This document shows, piece after piece, positions 10,838-22,640 of a stretch of 64,000 nucleotides of DNA. The notes below the pieces were generated by a model that saw only the letters and a program-made list of their open reading frames with translations, had not been told where the DNA came from and made no database searches. Origin of the DNA: Tomocerus qinae. Lineage: Eukaryota; Arthropoda; Collembola; Entomobryomorpha; Tomoceridae. The first letter of the stretch is position 1. Each line of letters starts with the position of its first letter. The DNA lies in assembly GCA_020055645.1 (NCBI GenBank), contig CM034547.1:48238909-48302908 (forward strand). The letters are read 5' to 3'. Made by a program: the position numbers and the translations under genes.

Positions 10838-11992
10838 TCATTTCATCCGGTGATAGCACAGCATAGTCAGTCGGGCATCAATAATTTCCGAATGATGACC
10901 ATTTATGTTTTGCCGGTCGACCCCAAAAAAATGCTTGCTTAAATACGACATTCCAACTTTCTGTTTTTTCATATCAACGTAAAAATCTTGAATGTCGATT
11001 AGTTGACTAGCTTCAACGGTGTTAGCATTCAAATCCAATGACTCCAAATATTTTTGTATTTCAGTTGCAACGACCACTTTTCCTTTTAGACACGACTTTA
11101 TATAAGGCAATGTCTGTTAAAATTAATTTGTATTTAATTTCGTGGAAATTTCATGAGTGAGTAGTAGCATAAAATAAGTAATTGTAATCCCAGTAGATCA
11201 TTAAATAAAAAAAGATAATCACAAACCTCCTCTAATGTTTTTCCATTAGCTACCATTTCCTTGGTTATCCCTGTTAGGTTAGTAAAATATTTGCATATTT
11301 TCGGATAATTTATAATTGCCCACAGTAAAAGTTTGCCTTTTCATTGACCACGGCAATTGATGACGCTGCTTGCTTATGACTTCCCTGGAGTTCTAATTTC
11401 TCTACGTCAAAAGAAACCTCCTTAGCTTCAGCGATCAAATTACCTCTGTAAATAAACGGCACCTATTTCCAATTATAATAGTGTAATTAAAATCTTGCCA
11501 ACTCATTAAATATTTTTAAACATCCTCAATTAAACTGACTTACGGTAGGGAAATGAGGTAAGCCACAATTTAAAATTTTGGGGCCAGGAACTGGTGCTGC
11601 ACCGAGGTCAATCGGGTTGGAGGGCCTACTCACAGACGTCTCCTGACCCTCATTAGGAGGCATAGCAGCTTTTGGCTTCTTGTTAATCTCCACGATAAGA
11701 TTTTTAGCAGAGTTCATTTGGATGCGGCAGCACGGACTACGCTTGACAATTTCAGAAGTCAGGCAGTGGTAAGCATCTGGTGTCAAATGTTTTGACATTT
11801 CCAAAATGTCTTCCTGTTAATTTAAAATAATAAGTATACTATTCTTACTGAATTAACTTTAAGTGATGATTGATGCCTAAAAGTAATAAATGACTCGGAG
11901 AGAAATGAAGTACTTACCACCTCTTTTGGAATATAATATATTGCCTTTTTTGTGGAGGCAAAGATGCACATGTTTTGTGACTCATTGTTGTA
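10838..11992 (-). pseudogene. Spliced DEDDh 3'-5' exonuclease pseudogene (REXO4/ISG20-like) carried by the transposon
   Basis: Four exons can be read with GT-AG borders: 11918-11992, 11544-11813, 11227-11462 and 10838-11113, all joining in phase 0. Exon 3 has the Exo I motif (SFDVEKLELQ) followed by IAVVNE and, after a frame break near 11325-11340, TNLTGITKEMV, typical of the RNase T/DEDDh fold. Exon 4 has a helical stretch and the Exo III signature HHSEIIDARL (His plus Asp-Ala). The Exo II Asp expected in the VVVATEIQKYLESL region appears to be lost. Upstream of exon 1, another donor-like GTAAGTAC near 12085 follows a frame containing TGA, so the N-terminus is missing or broken. The family would act on RNA or DNA 3' ends; this copy looks dead. 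Confidence 0.68.
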
Positions 11993-12302
11993 CTGCAAAT
12001 TAAATGGTATATTAGGTACAGTATCGCAATATTTTTAAGATATAAAAAACGTTATCTGATACAAGTCGTTAGTACGGTAGTAATGTACTTACCCAGATAT
12101 TTATGATTCAGGTCAGATTATCACCAAACAAAATTGAAGTGAGGACAGTTTTTGGCTTGTTTGAAAAGTAAACTAATAATAAGCAATACCCTCATTGCGT
12201 TTGTTTACGATATTGAGCTAATAATATTGTATCGCAATTTATGCACACCTCGCAAAGTGTCACAGTATTTATCCTTCTTGCTCTGAAAGTTACCACCCCT
12301 CC

Positions 12303-12495
12303 TTATGTTGCTCCTGGTGAAAATGCTTCTGAAGGACAGAGAAAATTGCATCTTGTAATTCAGTCGACATCCGAGTTAGCCATTAGTAAAGCGAAAAATG
12401 AGATTCGAAGAATTCTTAAAGAAGAAATGCTAAAGAATCAGATATCTTCTCTCTTTTTGTTGAGAGGAAGTAACAGGCGGTACAAAGTTTTGTAA
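12303..12495 (+). pseudogene. DDX46: Severed C-terminal coding end of DDX46
   Basis: From 12304 the frame reads Tyr-Val-Ala-Pro-Gly-Glu-Asn and continues through SEGQRKLHLVIQSTSELAIS to RRYKVL-stop, the conserved C-terminal end of DDX46. It directly continues residue 949 of the upstream ORF once the transposon and its TTAT duplication are removed. The frame extends upstream to 12241 only through transposon sequence. I found no donor/acceptor pair that would splice the transposon out and keep this frame. Confidence 0.88.
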
Positions 12496-12554
12496 CTGAT
12501 ATCAATATGCATTGACATGAATATTAAAATATTATATGCTTAAAATTTTAGGTC

Positions 12555-12560
12555 AATAAA
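12555..12560 (+). terminator. Poly(A) signal of the DDX46 locus
   Basis: AATAAA occurs 60 bases after the original DDX46 stop, in GGTCAATAAAATATATC. It fits the ancestral gene's cleavage signal, now 4.3 kb from the interrupted ORF. Confidence 0.5.
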
Positions 12561-13400
12561 ATATATCTTGTTTTTCTTTCCATCCATTCTAAATACCAAA
12601 GCAAAAGTCATTACACATACAAGCACATACTTTTATACCCTTACCACATGCGTAATGTATTTTGGCATTAGTTGTATTGTAAATGATACGGAATATTATC
12701 CGAAGTTGTCAACTGCAGCCCGTGATGTATTATTTTAATTGAACTACTCTATGAGATTAACTTATTGTGTATCAAAACTTAGCACGAGAACTTCGTTGAA
12801 CGTAGATGTACGTATTTACTTACAAATTGCTAATTAAATATTGGTAATGTTTGTTCTCTACCTATGCTTCTGTATTTCTTGCACAATTGTAATGGCAAAG
12901 CAGTTACATAGCATTTCTAATTTTATGATAATATTATTAACTTTGAAGGAAGATTAAAACCTTCAGTGCACCTATGCAATAAGTTTTTGTTATGTAAGTG
13001 GTATGATTTATAGGAGAAAATGAGTAATTATTCAGTGTACATAAAATTGGCCGGATTAATTGATTTATTGAATTAAAAATTGTGTCGAATTGAGGTTTAC
13101 AACCTTCATTTAAAATTGCGTTGAAGCATTAACTATGTGTAACCATTTACATCAAGCTAGGTTTTACATAATATTTAGGAAGTATTACTATAAAATATCA
13201 CACAGTCAGTCTTCCCAAAAGACTAGTAAATACCACATTAAGTGTCATGTAGTTACAATTACAATAATACTAAAGATGCATAGTATAGTTCAACAGACCG
13301 AAATATCGTAATGGTAAATTATAAAACAAATACAGAGTGAGACAATCAAAGTTCAAACATCGAGGTATTTTTAAATAGCATAAATAACGAGGAACACAAA
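12561..13400. other. Intergenic, nothing recognised
   Basis: About 840 bp between the converging helicase and minus-strand gene 3' ends. AT-rich; no gene or repeat seen. Confidence 0.5.
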
Positions 13401-14690
13401 TTAGGACAATAGGTCAGCCTTGACATGTTTCAAAATTTCTTGCTTGTTCTTATGCTTCATCTCCAGATGATCGAGTTTGAACTGGCGTCTCTTGGTATTC
13501 TGGCTTTTTCCAAGATCACATGAAATTGAAAACTGCCTTCGGAAATACATTTTCATGAGTTTTTCTTCCCTCAAATTGGCGTCGACAAAGTAAGAGAAAT
13601 TTGCCACTAAAGATTTCGGGTTGGCTTTAGATTTAAAAGAACCGGATTTGGTTTCGAGAGCGTATGTAGTAATACTGCACTGTTGAGCGGAGTCTGGGTA
13701 GAGGCTGTAAACTGATATCAATGATTTGATAATGTGGACTTGGTTTGGTTTTAGTCGAAATGCGAAAACAAGGCCGTAATGCTGAGGAGCTTGGGTTAGG
13801 GCCAATTGTAATTGGAAACAATGTTCGTACTTCACCTTCTCGTTACCAACAGGGACCATGAACTTGGCAGAATACGGGAAAATGTAGCGTTTCTCTGTAT
13901 CTGTATCCAGGCCACTTTTGTTACTGGAAGGAACTAATAAGAATTTGTGCTCTTCGTCATCGTAGAATTCTCCAACCGTTGTGATCCAAGCCTCTTCGTC
14001 TTCGCTGTAGTAAGGAGATGAGGATTGGTAAACCAATCCTGAATCTCGATTCTGTCCTTTCTGAGAATTTTTCGAGTTCCCAATTTCTATTTCCCCGTGG
14101 CAGTTGTTTCCATTTAAGACCACAACGTCATTGTCGGGGAAGAATTCGCTGCTGATTTCTTTTAAGACATTCTTCTCGAATTTTGTTTTAGAGCCGAACT
14201 CAAAAGTGGAGGTTGTGGTGGGGTTGGCTTCTCTGGTAACATTACGGAAGTTCTTTCCAGTGGTTTGCTTCACAGTCACCCCATTCTTCCAACGGAGATT
14301 AACGGCGAACACTTTTGGTTGACCTTTCTTTCCTGACTCGTCTGTGTGAATTTCTTTGATGAGATCCTGGCATTGATTCCTTTGAAAATCGAAACTACTA
14401 TCTAACGGAGATGAGAAATGGACTGAAATCTTGTCTTCTGTGCAGTTAATCTCTTTCTGTACTAAGCCCTTAGGTTGAAATTGAGTTATGGTTTGGAGGA
14501 GTTTGCTGTTGTTTGCGACTGATTTAACGAATTTCGTCTCTTCTTCTTGATAAGACTGAAATTGACGGCGGTTATGGAATTTTGTGTCAGCGCTTGGCAT
14601 ACGCTTGCAGTCTACGCCTAAAAGACTCTCCGAAGTCTCCCTATCCCTACTACTATTTTTATTTTTAGATTGAGCCTTATTTAACGCCAT
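13401..14690 (-). CDS. Unrecognised 429-residue soluble protein
   Basis: A single uninterrupted ORF with a good start context (ATC-ATGG). I do not recognise the family. The N-terminal half (to ~residue 240) is polar and low-complexity with many Lys, Asn, Ser and Gln. A more ordered region follows from ~260 (EKRYIFPYSAKFMVPVGNEK) to ~400, with alternating hydrophobic and polar runs suggesting a beta-rich domain. It ends in a Lys-rich, probably helical tail (LDHLEMKHKNKQEILKHVKA). There is no signal peptide, membrane helix or Cys motif, so it is likely cytoplasmic or nuclear. Like the neighbouring helicase it is intronless. Length and composition argue that it is real rather than chance. Confidence 0.72.
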   Translation of the reverse strand: MALNKAQSKNKNSSRDRETSESLLGVDCKRMPSADTKFHNRRQFQSYQEEETKFVKSVANNSKLLQTITQFQPKGLVQKEINCTEDKISVHFSSPLDSSFDFQRNQCQDLIKEIHTDESGKKGQPKVFAVNLRWKNGVTVKQTTGKNFRNVTREANPTTTSTFEFGSKTKFEKNVLKEISSEFFPDNDVVVLNGNNCHGEIEIGNSKNSQKGQNRDSGLVYQSSSPYYSEDEEAWITTVGEFYDDEEHKFLLVPSSNKSGLDTDTEKRYIFPYSAKFMVPVGNEKVKYEHCFQLQLALTQAPQHYGLVFAFRLKPNQVHIIKSLISVYSLYPDSAQQCSITTYALETKSGSFKSKANPKSLVANFSYFVDANLREEKLMKMYFRRQFSISCDLGKSQNTKRRQFKLDHLEMKHKNKQEILKHVKADLLS

Positions 14691-15609
14691 GATTTGTACT
14701 GTAAAAGATACTTTGTACTTTTCAAAGTTTTATATAAGTTAAAGGCGACTTGAACTAGCTTTACTAGCTGATTTGTCCTACAAGGACTAAAGTGTAAAAT
14801 GTGAATGATATTTCGGCTTCACGGACATCTCTTTTATATAGGATGAGAAATTGCAATTGCAACGTTTGTGTGAAGTTGTGTTAACGTCAGCATACGTACT
14901 ACGAACTACTACGGACTACTACGTACCTGAGCTGAAATACAGATAAACAACAATGAGTCATGCATGTATGTGGGCAAAACAACTTCCACTCTACTACTCT
15001 ACATCTGTATACTATACGTTTTACGTTTACGTACATCGAACTTGCAAACGTAAGATAATGATCATAGATAGGTACTAAAACGTTTCTGTTTGGCTATATA
15101 TTTGCACGGGAAGTTTGTGTACTCAGAATTTTCCTAGTATAATGATCTTAGAGCCAATTTCAGACATGCATTCACACGAACGTATTTCCCATGAATAGAA
15201 ATGACAGGTCTTGAATACCGGTTGTTTGCAGCCAAGAAGATATTTATGCGAAATAGTTCATGATAATATTATTTAGGTTCATGTTCTTACATAAAACAAC
15301 AAACTACACAAAATTACTGAAAAAAGTATTACCTAAATAGGTTTTGCAGTTATGATGATACAATTTTAAATGTCATTTTATCAGAATCAGAATTGGAAGA
15401 TGGATTTTCATATTTACATAACAGATTACTACGTATTTTGCACTTCTTCGCCATTTATTTTCTTCTCGCCGGGTAATTTCTTTTTCAAATTATAACAAAA
15501 AACTGGCTAACAAGAGAAGATACCACTAAACCTGTAAATTGATGTAAAGAAATAGTGGGCTATAAGCGTAGATGTGAGGTGGTATGATAAAAAAAGTACA
15601 AAAATTGAA
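14691..15609. other. Promoter-side flank between the 14690 gene and tRNA-Trp
   Basis: AT-rich. The block at 15025-15060 (TACGT...AACTTGCAAACGT...GATAATG) resembles the block near 4645-4680 upstream of the helicase. No gene is seen. Confidence 0.45.
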
Positions 15610-15681
15610 TGACCCCGACGTGATTCGAACACGCAGCCTTCTGATCTGGAGTCAGACGCGCTACCGTTGCGCCACGGAGTC
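15610..15681 (-). tRNA. tRNA-Trp (anticodon CCA)
   Basis: The minus strand folds as a complete 72-nt cloverleaf. The acceptor GACTCCG pairs with CGGGGTC, and the D arm carries the A box TGGCGCAACGG. The anticodon loop CTCCAGA gives CCA, and the T arm carries the B box GTTCGAATC. The discriminator is A. There is no intron and no encoded CCA. The sequence matches the universal eukaryotic nuclear tRNA-Trp pattern, so it is probably functional. Confidence 0.96.
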
Positions 15682-18600
15682 CTTCTTGTAGATTGCCTGT
15701 GGTTAACCCACTCCATAATGAAACTGTAGCCCGACTCCGTTTGAGCGGTAGTCTTCTTTTGCTCGTTGCCATTAGCTATCCATAGCCAGGGCCAGACCAA
15801 GAAGACATGCATTAACCGTAACCTCCTCTTCTCGTGTAAATTGCACTCATGCCAAACATCAATAATCCTGTCTCTAGTCCATGTCTGTCTTTGTGTGCTT
15901 CAATGTATTCTGGGCATTCACTTTATGTATTTAAGTAATGCAGCCTTTTAAATGCTTAAACTTGATATACTTGTTTTTCTACAAACAGATACTATATACA
16001 TTCAAAGAGACTAGACAGATTGATACACATAAAATGGTCATGGATGACAAAAGAACCTTCTTATACAGCTATAACTCTCCATTTTTGCAGAGTACACAGT
16101 AGCAGTAACTCTAGAAGTCTGAAGACCTTGTAAGTAGTTCTTCAATTCACCCGAACTACTTACCTTCATATTTATTTGACAACCCGAAACTCAAACGTAT
16201 GATAAATTATACACTTATGTATCTAGTATAGGTATAACTTATTACATTACTACCCGAATGCCGTACCCGTCGGTGTCTGTTGCTAAATTGATACCATTTA
16301 TATAGAATTACTACATTGAACAAGGTACTTTTGCATAGTATATAGCTAAAATAACCATAACCATAGAATTTTGAACATACCACTACATACAACTCTGGTT
16401 CAATTTATTTAACTAGAACATACACCAAACACATCTAATCGATCCATTTAGATGGTCCTATAGTTATATTCATTCTTCTTAATACTTTTAAAGATTTCCG
16501 ATGAGATTAATCTTAACACAATTCGCGAATTTGGTGCATTTGTGCATTGCTATTGCTAATCTTGCATAGTGGTTATAACTCTAATGCAGAATGGGATGGA
16601 AGAATAGAAGAAGCGTATCTGGTTATAACAACTAATAATAGATGCTTCAATCATTGTAATTTGGTTCGAGTTCATCTACATTCTATGCTCACGAACATGA
16701 ATCATGGACACAAAACAACCATTCAAACATTTTGTTAAGGGGTATTAGGGGATATTCAGCTTTATTATTTAAATGACATGCTTTTATGCATTTTTAGCTC
16801 CTAAACTTAATCAGAAACCACTTTTGATGCAATGTATGTGACATATACTTAACTATCTCCAATGAATAAAGGGATATCTAACTTATTCTATGTTCCAATA
16901 TTACATGTAGAAGTTGAAGAAACCGGAAGTTTTGTTTACGTTGTGTTAAAGGACATTCATAAGTGTCTGCTATGTACTTATTCCTCAGCAATAAAACAAT
17001 ACCAAAGTACTAAGTGTGAAACTGATGCGATAAACCAAACGATATGATGTATTAGACAGTGTGGATGCAAGTAGAGAGAAGCAAATTGATAAGGAAGGGA
17101 GAGACGGGGAGAGTAGGAACACCGAAGACATGAAGGAATGAAATAGTATGATGTAGATGGGTAAACCTTTGACTCCGCACCGTGGATATCCAATAAATTT
17201 TCACTATGATAAACATGTGTCTTGTGGACCCCCTGAGGGGGGAGCTGGACCTCCTACAGTCAAAAAAGTGTGAGTTATTACAATCTCCCTAGCAGATGGT
17301 AACAAGCCTAACTATTTTTATTGATTCTTGAACTCATCTTTCATCTGTAATTTATTATAAACAATCTTTCTCTTTCGTTACATTACATTACATTAAAATG
17401 ACTTACATTACACTTTACACTACTACATACATATTATTACATATACAAAAGCACATAGCCTCACTTAAACTTAGCTATGTTAATTATATGCATCTATTAC
17501 TATCTGATTTTCTACGGAAAGATATATAGAGTAAGTGTGTACTTTGAATGAGGTGAGTTGAATTTGGTTAGTATAAACATTTCCTTTCTTTGCTATTTAC
17601 CATCACAGTAATAATATTGTATCCCAATTCTGTCCAACCTATGTACTGTAATGCATTTGGTAATATAATTATCGATAATAAGTTTATGCACTATTCAAGC
17701 GCGATTGCATGTAATTTGATGTAGCTGTTATCTATATGTTAGGAGGAAGGAGTAGGGCATGAAAGGACTACTTAGTATTTATTTATTCTAAGAATTAATA
17801 TGTATACAGACGAATCTTTAAGTGCACTAATTTACCTGATTGTATCATGATGTAAACGTACCCTGCTTCTACAGACTACATAGATCTAACCCTGTATAGG
17901 TATTATTTCACCTATTAACATCCTCTACTTATAACTTTCCATTTTTTAGACCGTATTTTATGTAATGTTGTGATGGGAAGGGATTCATTATAAACATTAA
18001 GCTATTGAAAATCAAATCTCCATAGTACAAGTGTGAAAAATGAATGGGTGAGTTACAGAAATGTGGTGTATGTTTTGAGTAATTCTTTTTATTCCACTGT
18101 AAATCTTTCTTGTAAAGGATGAATAACAAAACCATATGAGACTTATCTCGCCCGGCGACATTTCAACAACCGTGACCAAATTGCAGCCACAGCATAATAC
18201 ACATACAATGAAACATGGATAAATACCATAAAATCTACTCAACTCTTTTTGTATTGTTAGCGTTTCTGTTCCTCGGTCTAAGTAGACATACATAATATTA
18301 CTACTTATTTACATGTTTCAATGGTTTATATCACACCATAAGTTTATGAGCTAAAGTCTATAATGTGTACTTATTTATGTTTATCTGAAGTGAAGAGCGA
18401 TGTAATTTTTGATAGGTGCTATCCGAGCAGCATGACAAGAAATGATTTGCGATGTTTGTGTCCACTATAAATACCATAAACGGTTCATGTTGCAATCACA
18501 ATACATACCTAATTTAATTTATACACTCATATGTAATACACTAATACATGCAACATATTTGTTAATAATACTAACAGTCAAAATAGGTACTAAATGTAGT

Positions 18601-20742
18601 ACATATAATAAAGATATAATGTAAAGGTATCATAGCTAAAGTAATTTCATCAAAAATGCTATAGGCAAAGTAAGACAGCTTCAAATAAAACAGATACAAA
18701 TCAAAAATTAATTCCAAAGACACAAATAGGTATACAATGAGGGTGTCTACTTCAAAGGTAAAAATTAATATTAGTAAATAATACATGATGTTATCATTTA
18801 GAAACCAACTTTTGAGGGTGATGGAATCATATACATGTAATGATGTAATTATCCACCACTTTTGACCTTTTGAACATCATAAAAACTCTAATTCCCAAAT
18901 ACTCAAATAAACTGTAACCCAAATCTTTTAGCAAAAGCATTTTCCATCTTAAAGTATACGTTATTTAAATACAGATGGTCCTATATTTATTGCAGTAATA
19001 CGCTCGTTTGAAAAACAATCTACTTCGGTGTAAGTATATTTTAAGATGGAAAATGAAATTTAATGTTATCTAAGAATGACTAAAATTAGGTACAACATTT
19101 TGTGTGTTGTGATTAACAGTTCTTTGTCTTACTTGCTGCAATAAATTCAAAATTACATATAAAATGGGCTGAATAGGCACAATTTTGTTTTTTGCCTGTT
19201 TACGCCCTAAATGTGTGCACTACAGCGGCAACCGTAGTGCATTGCATAATTTTTTTATTTCGGGGACACAGTGATATTGACTATGTGAATACTTATTGTT
19301 TCAAGTCATAATGTGATTTTTGTTTTGCTTCGTTATAATAACTGCTTATGATTTATGTTTCCTTTACAAGTAGAAATGGCATTATTTGTAGCTATATATA
19401 AACTTAAAATAGGCATATGTACTCTTTATCAATGCACTTTGGTACACATGAAATTAAAACCTCATTCGTGATTTTATAATGCACGACTTTGCAGTTTCTT
19501 TGCCAATTGACGGCGAAGAAGCTTCTTAGGACAACAGCTTACGTGCGAGATAACATAAGCTTTGTTTGTCGCGATATCCGATTTCAACTTATGTCACACT
19601 TACAATTGCACCGACGTCAGTTGAACTTGCTGAAACTTACAACAATACGATCATTAATATACTAACAGGAGACATTAGTACATCTGAAAATGTTTTCGAT
19701 AGTATCGAATTATTGTGAATATCACAAAGTTTCTGTACTGAGGTGGCCATGACATATGATCCGTTTATTTACGCGTGCTATAAACTCTAACATACATATA
19801 TATGTATTAAAAACATCAAATTTAACTACCTAGTCTGCCTATTCAGACATCAACAACACTATAACATGACAAGGTGCTACATAAAATTCATTAGTCACCA
19901 AGCTATTATTCACGATCACGATTTCGGTTATTTAAACAAAGCAGACACAAAATTTAATTCAGACTTTGAACACCAAAGTCATCATTTTACAACAATATGA
20001 TAGCAACTTGCGAAAGAAGAAAAACAGTTATAATATTATCTGGAACTACATTATATCGAATGTTGGTCATCATATGATTGTGATGTATAGGTACTAGGTA
20101 TATACTAACTTTAAGCTAAGTAATCAATTTTACAGTCTTCAGGGTCAGCTAAAGTAATCTGCTCACACAACTCCGCTATTATTTTTGTTTTTCATTAGTT
20201 TCTTGCGTGACAATCCAAATAATATGTAACTGAACACATATTTACAATCATCGCGATCAAAATTACAAACTATAGTGTAAAGTGTAAAGCTAAGTAACAA
20301 TAAGGCTATATATTACACAAGCTTCGTATATATAGTAACAAAATCTGTCAGGTATATTGAATAGGAAGTAGTAAAGACGTCTAAAGTAAATTGTAAATTA
20401 AAATAAACGAAATATATTTGCTGTACAATGTTATATACTTCACGGATGCTACAGATTTTCATTCCCTGTAAGTTTAACGGCTAACATTTATGAATGCTTA
20501 ATAAATATTAGTTGATATACTGTGAAATCCTATTTTTCTATATTTAGGTACATTCTATTTGACTATCATAATATGCTTATACATAAGTTTTAGTGGTCAA
20601 TTCATTGAATGTTTTCTATGACTGGTAAATAGTAATTAATTCATTGTTATTATCATTGAATAGGTCTGTTTGTTTGTAAGCGTGTGAGCTCAAAATATGG
20701 CATTATGTTATTTATGTATAAGTAGTACATAATTTTTATATG
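15682..20742. other. 5 kb noncoding stretch
   Basis: No convincing gene; open frames are short and AT-driven. Small items: a TTACA-type microsatellite near 17380-17400, a CCCCCTGAGGGGGG palindrome near 17229-17242, and an imperfect inverted repeat (CATTTTCCATCTTAAAGTATA near 18940-18960 against its complement near 19035-19056) that may bound a ~120-bp MITE. Confidence 0.5.
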
Positions 20743-20987
20743 TATATGTTGTAGGCGGAGAGGGAAAGGTTACTGGGAGGGATATAATGTCCCTCTCCGA
20801 CTAGGCAGGGAGAGATAGCTCTGTACCGCTAGCGGTACCGAGCCATGAGGTTTCCGACTGGGAGGGATATGTCGTAAAGGATTGATATGAATGATTCTAT
20901 GTGTATAAGTGCCACAAATGTCGCAGATTTTAGGTTACTCTTATATTTATTCATTGTAATCATTATTTTCTATAATATTCATAAATA

Positions 20988-21560
20988 TTAAGTATATTGC
21001 ACTTTTTGAATCAGTCATAATAAAATCATAAATTATTAAGTCAAGATTGACAGTCAAATAGTTAAGTATGTTACGCTGCTTAAGTGTTAAGTTTGTTGGC
21101 AGTAGTCTCAGTTTAACAGCTTGTCCGAGTATCACTTTTAGTAAGGTTTACATTTACTATATGAAGAGCCATAGCGGTTGCTGTTATGTGGGAAGTCAGG
21201 GAAGTGAGTTCCATTCAAAGCTTTTTCAATTAAGACAAAATGGAATTTCCACATTATTTTTTAGATTTTTTGGAAACAAATAAACGAACTGACCAATTCC
21301 CAAGTGACACCAATTACGATATATTAGTAAATATTATAAAGTTATGTCCATGTAAAAAGAATGATATACACTGTGGTACTAAATGCCACAACGGCAGCAG
21401 CCGTTCTTGCAAAAATTTAAATAATTGAACTCCTGGCTTTGGAAAAATATCAATTATTAATAATTATAGCAGCGTAACATACTTAACTATTTGACTGTCA
21501 ATCTTGACTTAATAATTTATGATTTTATTATGACTGATTCAAAAAGTGCAATATACTTAA
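20988..21560. mobile_element. Nested 573-bp TIR element with perfect 92-bp inverted repeats
   Basis: Arms 20988-21079 and 21469-21560 are identical over 92 bases when one is reverse-complemented, beginning TTAAGTATATTGC and ending TTACGCTGC. TA flanks both sides, giving a probable TA duplication. Perfect arms suggest recent movement or self-correction. Between the arms is one small Cys-rich frame. It starts two bases inside the outer element's left TIR boundary. Confidence 0.78.
21240..21428 (+). CDS. Small Cys-rich ORF inside the nested TIR element
   Basis: The ATG opens a 62-residue frame starting MEFPHYFLDFLE. Its C-terminal half carries a possible zinc-binding cluster, LCPCKKNDIHCGTKCHNGSS, followed by another Cys. 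I do not recognise it. It may be a relic of a transposase DNA-binding end or a chance frame; the regular Cys spacing favours the former. Confidence 0.35.
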   Translation: MEFPHYFLDFLETNKRTDQFPSDTNYDILVNIIKLCPCKKNDIHCGTKCHNGSSRSCKNLNN

Positions 21561-22640
21561 TACGAGCCCGTTCACGACCCGTGACTTCGTCACGGTAGCA
21601 ATTGTTCGAAAATCTTTATTCACAAAAATAGAAATTAAGATTAAAGTTAACAGGAAACCAAAAAATTAATATTATCCATTTACTTCTAACCAACATATCT
21701 ACCTAACCAATTATAAATATCTTTGATGTAGTCTCCTACTTCCCAACCTATCCGCCACCCCAACAAAATAGTTTTTATAAGCTCCACTTAATCTCCACCT
21801 TCCAACGCATTGACTTCCCTAACAAAAAGTAAATTCTATTTAGTAAATAATGTCTCCACTTCCTCACACAATGCCCTCCCCCAGACCAAAGTTCTGTGTA
21901 TGCTCGATTTCCTACTAAGTCCTCCAATCTACAAAATACTTGGTATGAGCTCCATGCTATCTCCTCATCCATTTACCAAAGCTACTGCCAGCTACCAATG
22001 AATCAGTTTCATGTAGGCCCCAACTTACACCCAATTGTCACAAAGGAAATTTTTATTAGTTCGGTAAACGTGTCAGATCAACGAATTTTTTAGCTCTCCG
22101 CTCCATTCCCTCCCCACAAATAAAAAAATTTAACCAGCCTCATATATTTTCCATGTGATATCTGCCCTCCTATTCTCCACTGAAAACAAAAAATTATATT
22201 ACAGATCCGTTTCGCTCTCCCCAATCACTTCGCACGCACGCTTCCCATAAAAGTTTTTCAATCTTAAATTGCTTTTACTTTGGCCCAAGAACAGGATTAA
22301 TGTGGATCCAAAAACTACATATTGTATGTCTTTTCCATTGTTCGACTAAATGAATAAGCAATTGTCTTACAACAAAACATAAGTTTCATTTAGCCTCCAA
22401 TTTTCACCAATTTTTCCCCATTAAAATATCTCTGCTTCACTATTCATTCCACTTCTACTAAAACTTAGGCCCAAATCTTAAACTCACATTTCTTTTCCCT
22501 AAACAAAAATATTATCAAATTCAGGTTAATGTCTCCACCCTATCCCACCTCTAATTTTATCAGCTCCCTGCTATCTTCACCTTCCCACCAATAATTCTTC
22601 ACTCTAAATAATTATCCCCATTTTTCTACACATTCCTTTC
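21561..22640. repeat. Degenerate minisatellite-like region inside the outer transposon
   Basis: C-rich and A-rich blocks that look like strongly diverged relatives of the 64-bp unit downstream (recurring TTATTAG, CTCC and CCCCA pieces). It begins just after a GTGACTTCGTCAC hairpin near 21580. No gene. Confidence 0.45.

Larger units (their letters stand above)
7999..12302. mobile_element. 4.3 kb TIR DNA transposon inserted in the DDX46 coding sequence
   Basis: The left end reads GGAGGGGTGGGGACTTTCAG. The reverse complement of the right end reads GGAGGGGTGGTAACTTTCAG: 18 of 20 bases match. TTAT flanks both ends (7995-7998 and 12303-12306), a 4-bp target duplication. Removing the element plus one TTAT rejoins the helicase frame exactly at Gly-Thr-Tyr|Val-Ala-Pro, which confirms both boundaries. 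Inside are a plus-strand transposase pseudogene, a minus-strand spliced exonuclease pseudogene and triplicated exon-like cassettes. The 4-bp duplication is shorter than the 8-11 bp usual for true Mutator elements, so the superfamily is uncertain. Confidence 0.88.

Noticed and set aside
7999..12302. The transposon acting as a precisely spliced intron of DDX46
   Set aside because: Canonical donor/acceptor pairs near the ends (GTGGGG, GTATAT with TGAAAG or CACAG) leave extra bases that are not a multiple of three, so the frame would be lost.
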